Shown one piece after another: positions 6,894 through 10,608 of a stretch of 14,264 bases of DNA (position 1 is its first letter; each line of letters begins with the position of its first letter). Source of the stretch: an uncultured Clostridia bacterium (lineage in GTDB: Bacteria > Bacillota > Clostridia > Oscillospirales > CAG-382); the NCBI GenBank assembly GCA_947627335.1, contig CANQVQ010000039.1, positions 1-14,264 on the forward strand, given 5' to 3'. The translations under genes and the position numbers were made by a program. Under the pieces are notes generated by a model that was not told where the DNA came from, ran no database searches, and saw nothing but the letters and a program-made list of their open reading frames with translations.

Positions 6894-7516
6894 TCCGCAA
6901 ATACCTCCTCGAGTTTGGCGACCGCATCCTGCGCGATGACCAGCTTGCCGGACTTGAGGATGCTGTAGACATGAATGGCGTTGACCGGGGCGGTCTCGAC
7001 GCCCGGGATGTTCGCCATGGACTTGACGACCTTCTCGTCGACGGCGGGCAGGACGACCAGCGACTTGCCTTCTGCACCCACGGCGGACAGGAACTTCACC
7101 ATCGGCTTGGTCTTGTATTCGCTCGCCTCGATCTTATCGACGACGATCAGCTCGCCGTCGGCGACCTTCGCGCTCAGCGCGGAGAACAGTGCGAGCCGCT
7201 TGAGCTTCTTATTGAGCGTCACGCGGTAGGAACGGGGCTTCGGCGCGAAGACGATGCCGCCGTGCGTCCACTGCGGCGCACGGGTGGACCCTTGACGGGC
7301 GCGCCCGGTGCCCTTCTGACACCACGGCTTCTTGCCGCCGCCGGAGACCTCGCTGCGGGTCAGCGCGGACTGCGTCCCCTGCCGCTGATTGAGCAGGTAG
7401 GCGCGGACGACCGCGTGGACCGCCGCTTCGTTCGGCTCGATGCCGAAGATCTTTTCGGAAAGCTCCATCGTGCCGCAGGCACGACCTTCCATATTCACAA
7501 CATTGACTGTAGGCAT
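6890..7516 (-). CDS. rplD: 50S ribosomal protein L4
   Basis: L4 is an early assembly protein with a long loop lining the exit tunnel. In E. coli and relatives it also represses the S10 operon through the leader RNA. The gene encodes 208 residues. The loop region contains QRQGTQSALTRSEVSGGGKK, TGRARQGSTRAPQWTHGG and FAPKPRSYRVTLNKKLKRLA, as in the family. The start ATG at 7516 follows GGGAGG by 8 nt. Whether this L4 regulates the structured leader at 9136-9373 is open; Bacillota differ from enterics in this control. Confidence 0.97.
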   Translation of the reverse strand: MPTVNVVNMEGRACGTMELSEKIFGIEPNEAAVHAVVRAYLLNQRQGTQSALTRSEVSGGGKKPWCQKGTGRARQGSTRAPQWTHGGIVFAPKPRSYRVTLNKKLKRLALFSALSAKVADGELIVVDKIEASEYKTKPMVKFLSAVGAEGKSLVVLPAVDEKVVKSMANIPGVETAPVNAIHVYSILKSGKLVIAQDAVAKLEEVFAE

Positions 7517-7537
7517 TCTCTATTCCTCCCTCTCCGC

Positions 7538-8167
7538 TTATTTCACGGTATCGCGGAGATACACGATGCCGCCCTTCGGCCCGGGGATGGCGCCCCGCAC
7601 GGCGATCAGGTTGTTGTCCGCATCGATCTTGACGATCTCGAGGTTGAGGATCGTCACCCGCTCGTGACCGTACTGCCCCGCCATGTGCTTGTTCTTGAAC
7701 ACACGCGACGGGTCGCTGTTCGCGCCCATGGAACCGACCTGCCGATGGACGGGACCGGTGCCGTGCGTCATGCGCAGACGGTGGGCGTTCCAGCGCTTGA
7801 TGACGCCGCTGTACCCATGACCCTTGGTGATACCGGTGACGTCAACCTTTTCGCCTTCGGCGAACGTATCGGCGGTGACGGTGTCGCCCTCGTTGAGCGC
7901 GGACGTATCCTCGAGCCGGAACTCCTTGAGGAACTTCTTGTAGGACACTTCATGCTTCTTGAAATGTCCCTTGGCGGGCTTGCTCGCCTTGCGCTCCGGC
8001 AGGTCGGAAAAACCGAGCTGCACGGCGCAGTAGCCGTCCTTTTCCGCCGTCTTTTTCTGGACGACGGTGCAGGGTCCGGCGTTGATGACAGTGACGGGAA
8101 CGACCTTGCCGGTCTCGGTGAAGATCTGCGTCATTCCCAGCTTTCTGCCGATGATGCCTTTTTTCAT
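7538..8167 (-). CDS. rplC: 50S ribosomal protein L3
   Basis: L3 is an assembly-initiating 23S rRNA-binding protein with a loop reaching the peptidyl-transferase centre. With the start at 8167 it has 209 residues, beginning MKKGIIGRKLGMTQIFTETG, the invariant family start. Later blocks are TKGHGYSGVIKRW, GSMGANSDPSRVFKNKHMAG and GHERVTILNLEIVKID. The frame is open for another 24 codons upstream, but that stretch is unlike L3. The nearest strong Shine-Dalgarno (AAGGAGG) is 13 nt from the ATG, longer than elsewhere in the operon. A 659-bp spacer separates it from rpsJ. Confidence 0.96.
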   Translation of the reverse strand: MKKGIIGRKLGMTQIFTETGKVVPVTVINAGPCTVVQKKTAEKDGYCAVQLGFSDLPERKASKPAKGHFKKHEVSYKKFLKEFRLEDTSALNEGDTVTADTFAEGEKVDVTGITKGHGYSGVIKRWNAHRLRMTHGTGPVHRQVGSMGANSDPSRVFKNKHMAGQYGHERVTILNLEIVKIDADNNLIAVRGAIPGPKGGIVYLRDTVK

Positions 8168-8222
8168 GGTTTTCTGTTTTCCTCCTTGGTTATTGGTTGA
8201 AAGGAACGTTTCCGTCCCCGTC

Positions 8223-8247
8223 AACATGACCGTGGTCATGTTTTTTT
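8223..8247 (+). terminator. Palindrome with plus-strand T-run, possible antisense terminator
   Basis: AACATGACC and GGTCATGTT form a perfect 9-bp inverted repeat separated by GT. On the plus strand it is followed directly by an uninterrupted T-run to 8247, the arrangement of an intrinsic terminator acting against transcription antisense to the ribosomal operon. On the minus strand the same stem is followed by GACGGGG, so it should not stop operon transcription. The stem is only moderately GC-rich, so efficiency is uncertain. Confidence 0.5.
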
Positions 8248-8253
8248 ACGTTT

Positions 8254-8635
8254 GTTTCCCGCTTTTCGCTTTTTCGGCTCCCTCTCGCGGTCCATTCCCC
8301 GCTTTGCCGGCTCCTTCGCGGTACGCTCCCCGCTTTTCGCGTCTCTGTTTCCCGCTTTGCCGGTTCTTTTCGCGGTTCATTCCCCGCTTCGCCGGTTCTT
8401 TCGCGGTTCGTTCACCGTTCCGCCGATTCTTTTCGCGTCTCTGTTTCCCGCTTTGCCGTCTCCGGCTCCCTCTCGCGGTCCATTCCCCGCTTTGCCGGTT
8501 CTTTTTGCGGTTCCTTCGCGGTTCATTCCCCGCTTCGCCGGTTCTTTTTGCGGTTCATCCACCGTTCCGCCGGCTCTTTTTGTGGTACGCCCACCGTTCT
8601 GCCGGTCTTTTCGCGGTTCGCTCCCCTTTTCACCC
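8254..8635. repeat. Degenerate ~32-bp tandem repeat array (about 11-12 units)
   Basis: Units begin at about 8254, 8295, 8327, 8347, 8380, 8411, 8443, 8483, 8526, 8558 and 8590, with a partial unit at 8621. Most are 31-33 bp; some are 40-43 bp through internal duplication and one is 20 bp. The plus-strand unit is roughly TTCCCCGCTTTGCCGGTTC followed by TTTTCGCGGTTCA. Long exact copies show real duplication: 36 bp at 8275-8310 and 8463-8498, 33 bp at 8369-8401 and 8515-8547, and 29 bp at 8334-8362 and 8430-8458. Each unit contains CCGC...GCGG and can form a small stem. The transcribed strand is strongly purine-rich. There are no unique spacers, so this is not CRISPR. Confidence 0.9.
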
Positions 8636-8638
8636 TTC

Positions 8639-8660
8639 AGGTTCGCGCAGCGAACCTTTT
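8639..8660 (+). repeat. Strong triloop hairpin with short plus-strand T-run
   Basis: AGGTTCGC-GCA-GCGAACCT is a perfect 8-bp stem with a three-base loop, followed on the plus strand by TTT and then ATAAT. It could act as a weak antisense-facing terminator. On the transcribed minus strand there is no U-run after it. The tip GC-GCA-GC is the same as in the hairpin at 8727-8745. Confidence 0.6.
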
Positions 8661-8666
8661 ATAATG

Positions 8667-8705
8667 GAATCCATCAAAGTCACGGATTCATTCCGGGACT
8701 TTGAT
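8667..8705 (-). promoter_or_regulatory. Two mutually exclusive hairpins in the rpsJ-rplC spacer
   Basis: One stem pairs ATCAAAGTC (8673-8681) with GACTTTGAT (8697-8705), 9 bp with a 15-nt loop. The other pairs GAATCC (8667-8672) with GGATTC (8684-8689), 6 bp with an 11-nt loop. The arms interleave and one junction has no linker, so both cannot form fully at once. This layout resembles a two-state RNA switch, but no ligand or protein partner can be inferred. Confidence 0.5.
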
Positions 8706-8711
8706 ACCTTA

Positions 8712-8772
8712 CACCCCCGCGAGTGTCAACTTGCGCAGCAAGTTGGCGCGAAGGCGCGAGCGAACGGGGGTG
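8712..8772. repeat. Branched palindromic block
   Basis: CACCCCCG (8712-8719) pairs with CGGGGGTG (8765-8772) as an 8-bp outer stem. Inside is CAACTTGC-GCA-GCAAGTTG (8727-8745), a perfect 8-bp triloop hairpin, and a short GCGC-GAAG-GCGC stem (8746-8757). The result would be a multibranched fold in RNA or a cruciform in DNA. It resembles extragenic palindromic elements in form, but no known family is recognised. Confidence 0.6.
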
Positions 8773-8778
8773 CGAACC

Positions 8779-8810
8779 CGGCTCGGCGAACAAGCGCAGC
8801 GCGTGAGCCG
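8779..8810 (-). repeat. Hairpin just downstream of the rpsJ stop
   Basis: CGGCTC (8779-8784) pairs with GAGCCG (8805-8810) around a GC-rich 20-nt loop containing GCGCAGCGC. It starts 16 nt after the rpsJ stop codon in the transcribed direction. There is no U-run, so it is more likely a 3' stabiliser or pause site than a terminator. Confidence 0.45.
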
Positions 8811-8826
8811 AGACGAAAGCGAAGCG

Positions 8827-9135
8827 TTACAGTTCTACGCTGAAATCCACGCCGGCGGGCAGCTCCACGTTCATCAACGCGTCCACGCAAGCCTTCGACG
8901 GCTTGAGGATGTCGATCAAACGCTTGTGCGTCCGATATTCGAACTGCTCGCGGCTGTCCTTATCCTTATGCACCGCACGCAGGATGGTCACGATCTCCTT
9001 CTCCGTCGGGAGCGGGATCGGACCGGACACGGAAGCGCCTCCGCGCTTCGCGGTCTCGACGATCTTTTCGGCGGCCTGGTCGATCAGTTTGTGGTCATAC
9101 GACTTCAGCCGAATACGGATTCTTTCTTTTGCCAT
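8827..9135 (-). CDS. rpsJ: 30S ribosomal protein S10
   Basis: S10 is in the small-subunit head and also acts with NusB in transcription antitermination. With the ATG at 9135 it has 102 residues, the usual length. It begins MAKERIRIRLKSYDHKLIDQ and contains SGPIPLPTEKEIVTILRAVH, SREQFEYRTHKRLIDI and ends LPAGVDFSVEL. AGGAGG lies 7 nt upstream. The frame remains open through the whole leader, giving an Arg/Lys-rich 75-codon extension if an ATG at 9360 were used, but that ATG lacks a ribosome binding site. It is the first gene of the operon; no tuf or fusA gene is upstream. Confidence 0.98.
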   Translation of the reverse strand: MAKERIRIRLKSYDHKLIDQAAEKIVETAKRGGASVSGPIPLPTEKEIVTILRAVHKDKDSREQFEYRTHKRLIDILKPSKACVDALMNVELPAGVDFSVEL

Positions 9136-9142
9136 GGGGTAG

Positions 9143-9167
9143 CCTCCTAAAAAAATTTGTTTTTTAG
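9143..9167 (-). promoter_or_regulatory. rpsJ Shine-Dalgarno next to and partly in an A/U hairpin
   Basis: On the minus strand CTAAAAAA pairs with TTTTTTAG in an 8-bp stem with a 5-nt loop (9147-9167). The last bases of the 3' arm are the first two of the AGGAGG Shine-Dalgarno (9148-9143). A structure switch here could change rpsJ translation. The stem is A/U-rich and thus weak alone. Confidence 0.45.
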
Positions 9168-9325
9168 CGGCAGCTGACCGGGAGAGTACACCGTTCCGGG
9201 CGTTTCTTCGCCGCCCCGAAAAAAAGCGCTTTTCCCGACCTCTGCGTCCGATTTCCGGACCTGCTCCGCGGAAGTTCCCCGCCGTTTTCCGGCGTTTTCG
9301 GGGGTTTTCGAGGGATTTTCGCCCC

Positions 9326-9345
9326 AAAAACCGCCTTCTGGCGGC
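9326..9345 (-). terminator. Terminator-like hairpin early in the S10 leader
   Basis: On the minus strand CCGCC-AGAA-GGCGG (9344-9331) is followed at once by five T residues (9330-9326), about 28-45 nt after the predicted transcription start. It fits a short intrinsic terminator and may be an attenuator for the operon. The stem is only 5-6 bp and the T-run is followed by GGGG, so termination is probably partial. Confidence 0.5.
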
Positions 9346-9379
9346 AATCTCCCGCTTCATCGCGCACCAAGCAGAGGGT

Positions 9380-9408
9380 ATTTTAGCATAATCTCCCTGC
9401 TTTGTCAA
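9380..9408 (-). promoter_or_regulatory. S10 operon sigma-A promoter
   Basis: The minus strand carries a perfect TTGACA (9408-9403), a 17-bp spacer and TAAAAT (9385-9380). It lies directly upstream of the rpsJ leader, and nothing else on this strand could use it. The predicted start is near 9373. This is the expected strong housekeeping promoter for the whole ribosomal-protein operon. Confidence 0.9.
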
Positions 9409-9448
9409 CCCTTTTTTCCGCTTTTTCGCCCGGTTTCGGAAATTTTAT

Positions 9449-9473
9449 TTGTAAATATTTTGTGAACGACCGC
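9449..9473. repeat. Conserved 25-bp element, copy 1 (upstream of S10 promoter)
   Basis: The plus strand reads TTGTAAA, five bases, then TGTGAACGACCGC. A near-identical copy is at 10194-10218. Here it is 40 bp upstream of the rpsJ -35 box. Function unknown; it may be a regulator or nucleoid-protein site. Confidence 0.6.
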
Positions 9474-9490
9474 CTTTCGGGGTCAAACGC

Positions 9491-9525
9491 AAAAAAATCC
9501 CCCCGTTTTCACACAAACAGGGGGA
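9491..9525 (-). terminator. Intrinsic terminator of the yefM-yoeB operon
   Basis: On the minus strand a stem of CCCCC with GGGGG, extended inward by GTTT/AAAC pairing with a bulge, is followed by A and seven T residues (9497-9491). It lies about 70 nt after the yoeB stop and about 80 nt before the S10 -35 box, so it insulates the ribosomal operon from toxin-antitoxin transcription. Confidence 0.8.
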
Positions 9526-9594
9526 CTTTGGGGGAAAAATGCGGAGCAAGGCGACGCGTAGCGAGCCGCCGTGATCGTATTTGCCCCCCCGAAA

Positions 9595-9858
9595 TCATTC
9601 GTAATGTGTCCACATACTCAAAACGCGAACCACGCGGGCTTCCCCGTCGACCTGATACAGCAGCCGATGCTGATAATTGATCCTCCGCGAGTAGATCCCC
9701 GCGAGGTCGCCGACCAGCTTTTCATACGGCGGCGGATTCTGGAACGGATTTTCCGCCAAAACCTGCAAAAGCTCCTTCGCCTTGCGGTCCAAGTGCGCAG
9801 CCTTCAGCAGGGGGACGTGTCCCACCGCCTTTTTGGAAAGCCTCACCTCGTACGCCAT
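9595..9858 (-). CDS. yoeB: YoeB/Txe family mRNA interferase toxin
   Basis: Toxin of a type II toxin-antitoxin pair, in the RelE superfamily; YoeB binds the ribosomal A site and cleaves mRNA. The gene encodes 87 residues, normal for the family. The core PYEKLVGDLAGIYSRRINYQ and HRLLYQVD is diagnostic, and it ends SMWTHYE. Glu46 and Arg65 fall at the same numbers as the E. coli YoeB catalytic residues, and His85 matches its His83, so the enzyme looks intact. It starts 7 nt after the antitoxin gene, and its transcript ends at the terminator at 9491-9525. The neighbourhood adds no further function. Confidence 0.95.
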   Translation of the reverse strand: MAYEVRLSKKAVGHVPLLKAAHLDRKAKELLQVLAENPFQNPPPYEKLVGDLAGIYSRRINYQHRLLYQVDGEARVVRVLSMWTHYE

Positions 9859-9865
9859 CGCACAC

Positions 9866-10114
9866 CTACCACTCGACCCGGTCGAGCGGAACGAACGCCT
9901 CGTTCGGCTGGTCCTTCGCCTCCAGCACCTCCGCGACGGTTTTCGGGTGCGAAAGCAGGTAGAGCGTCTCCATCATCGCGTCGTAGTCGCTTTTGCTCAT
10001 TACGACGGCGCTGCCGTCCTTGGTCGTCACGTCGATCACGTCGTTGTACGCGATCGCCGAGCGGACGTATTCAAAAAGGTTCTTCCGAAAATTCGTGATG
10101 CTCGTCGATGTCAT
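9866..10114 (-). CDS. yefM: YefM/Phd family antitoxin
   Basis: Antitoxin partner of YoeB and likely autorepressor of the operon. The gene encodes 82 residues. The N-terminal DNA-binding and dimerisation half reads NFRKNLFEYVRSAIAYNDVI then KDGSAVVMSKSDYDAMMETL, the typical YefM/Phd pattern. The acidic C-terminal part (about residues 55-82) would wrap the toxin. The start ATG at 10114 lies 8 nt after AGGAGG. The antitoxin-first order and 7-nt gap to yoeB are standard. An operator-like palindrome covers its promoter. Confidence 0.94.
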   Translation of the reverse strand: MTSTSITNFRKNLFEYVRSAIAYNDVIDVTTKDGSAVVMSKSDYDAMMETLYLLSHPKTVAEVLEAKDQPNEAFVPLDRVEW

Positions 10115-10138
10115 GCCTTTTTCCTCCTGCTTTTATTC

Positions 10139-10160
10139 TATGTACAGTATACCGTACATA
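10139..10160. promoter_or_regulatory. YefM-type operator palindrome
   Basis: TATGTAC and GTACATA arms flank a central GTATAC, giving a 22-bp palindrome with one mismatched pair. It covers the -10 box and the predicted start of the yefM promoter. TGTACA-containing palindromes are the known binding sites of the E. coli YefM-YoeB complex, so this is probably the autoregulatory operator. Confidence 0.8.
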
Positions 10161-10175
10161 TTCCCGCTTTGTCAA
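10146..10175 (-). promoter_or_regulatory. yefM-yoeB promoter
   Basis: On the minus strand a perfect TTGACA (10175-10170), an 18-bp spacer and TATACT (10151-10146). The bases around the -35 box (GGGTTGACAAAGC) are the same as at the S10 promoter. Transcription would begin near 10139, about 25 nt before the yefM ATG. Confidence 0.88.
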
Positions 10176-10193
10176 CCCTTTCCCGTCCCGCAA

Positions 10194-10218
10194 TTGTAAA
10201 CAATCTGTGAACGACCGC
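10194..10218. repeat. Conserved 25-bp element, copy 2 (upstream of yefM promoter)
   Basis: The plus strand reads TTGTAAA, five bases, then TGTGAACGACCGC, matching the copy at 9449-9473 at all flanking bases and at 2 of the 5 central ones. It lies 18 bp upstream of the yefM -35 box and 37 bp before the divergent TSCPD-gene -35 box. Confidence 0.6.
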
Positions 10219-10255
10219 TCCTCCCCCTGTTCCCGAAAAAAATTTCCGAACCCCC

Positions 10256-10284
10256 TTTACAAGTTCGGTTTTTTCTGGTATGAT
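10256..10284 (+). promoter_or_regulatory. Promoter of the TSCPD-phosphohexomutase operon
   Basis: TTTACA (10256-10261), a 17-bp spacer and TATGAT (10279-10284), close to the sigma-A consensus. Transcription would start near 10291, about 57 nt before the ATG at 10348. Confidence 0.85.
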
Positions 10285-10347
10285 AAAAGCAGAAAACGGC
10301 AACGACCGAAACCCTTCCTATAATATAATCACACAAAGGAGAACACC

Positions 10348-10608
10348 ATGGAACACGTTTACGCCTGCAAAGGGACCTGCTCCCGCTTCATCTACTTCGA
10401 CCTCGACGAAAATCACGTCATCCGTTCCGTCCGCTTCGACGGCGGCTGCAACGGCAACCTGCAAGGCATCTCCCGGCTGGTCGTCGGGCAGAAAGCCGAG
10501 GACGTCATCGAGCGCATCGAGGGCGTGAAGTGCGGCATGAAGCAGACCTCCTGCCCCGACCAGCTTTCCCGAGCCCTGCGCGAAGCGCTCGCGGAGGAAA
10601 ACGCATGA
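10348..10608 (+). CDS. Small TSCPD-domain protein (TIGR03905-like)
   Basis: A short protein of a family found widely in Bacillota, without an established function. It has 86 residues and five cysteines (7, 11, 34, 62, 69). The conserved segments are GGCNGNLQGISRLV (32-45) and the name-giving TSCPDQL (67-73). The TSCPD domain also occurs at the C-terminus of some ribonucleotide reductases and is thought to bind metal or nucleic acid; for this stand-alone form that is inference. AAAGGAG lies 7 nt before the ATG. The stop overlaps the next start (ATGA), so it is co-translated with the phosphohexomutase, though no functional link is known. Confidence 0.9.
   Translation: MEHVYACKGTCSRFIYFDLDENHVIRSVRFDGGCNGNLQGISRLVVGQKAEDVIERIEGVKCGMKQTSCPDQLSRALREALAEENA

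Larger units (their letters stand above)
8168..8826 (-). other. Unusual 659-bp rpsJ-rplC spacer
   Basis: These two genes are normally separated by a few tens of bases. Here the transcribed spacer contains, in transcription order, hairpins right after the rpsJ stop (8779-8810), a branched palindromic block (8712-8772), two competing hairpins (8667-8705), a 19-nt triloop hairpin (8639-8657), a purine-rich tandem array (8254-8635) and a perfect palindrome (8223-8242) before the rplC Shine-Dalgarno. No protein similarity was recognised on either strand. The open frames across it are products of a stop-poor repeat composition. Confidence 0.85.
9136..9373 (-). promoter_or_regulatory. S10 operon 5' leader
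   Basis: From the predicted transcription start near 9373 to the rpsJ ATG is about 238 nt, long enough for a regulatory leader. On the minus strand it holds, in order, a terminator-like hairpin (9326-9345), CGCCG/CGGCG (9280-9294), GTCCG/CGGAC (9246-9260), the palindrome AAAAGCGCTTTT (9222-9233), GGGCG/CGCCC (9198-9216) and an A/U stem touching the Shine-Dalgarno (9143-9167). It is a candidate for control by a ribosomal protein, but it is not recognisably the E. coli S10 leader. Confidence 0.65.

Noticed and set aside
6881..8200. A 439-codon plus-strand open frame
   Set aside because: It is antisense to rplD and rplC; such frames are common opposite GC-rich genes.
8377..8562. A 61-codon minus-strand open frame within the array
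   Set aside because: It lies entirely in repeat sequence, has no ribosome binding site and no recognisable domain.
8254..8635. CRISPR array
   Set aside because: Repeats are degenerate and directly adjacent, with no unique spacers and no cas genes nearby.
8660..8665. TATAAT as a promoter -10 box (also at 12421-12426)
   Set aside because: No acceptable -35 box is found 16-18 bp upstream in either place.
8667..8705. H-type pseudoknot
   Set aside because: The two helices interleave, but one linker is 0 nt where it would need to span a 9-bp helix, so alternative hairpins are more plausible.
8067..8843. A 258-codon plus-strand open frame across the rpsJ-rplC spacer, with repeated Phe/Arg/Ser/Pro-rich segments
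   Set aside because: It overlaps the start of rplC, is antisense to the operon, and its composition follows directly from the pyrimidine-rich array; the 32-bp unit is not a multiple of three, as expected for non-coding repeats.
9136..9408. N-terminally extended S10 (open frame continuing upstream of the rpsJ ATG)
   Set aside because: Part of the frame lies upstream of the transcription start, the ATG at 9360 has no Shine-Dalgarno, and S10 is a standard 102 residues from the ATG behind AGGAGG.
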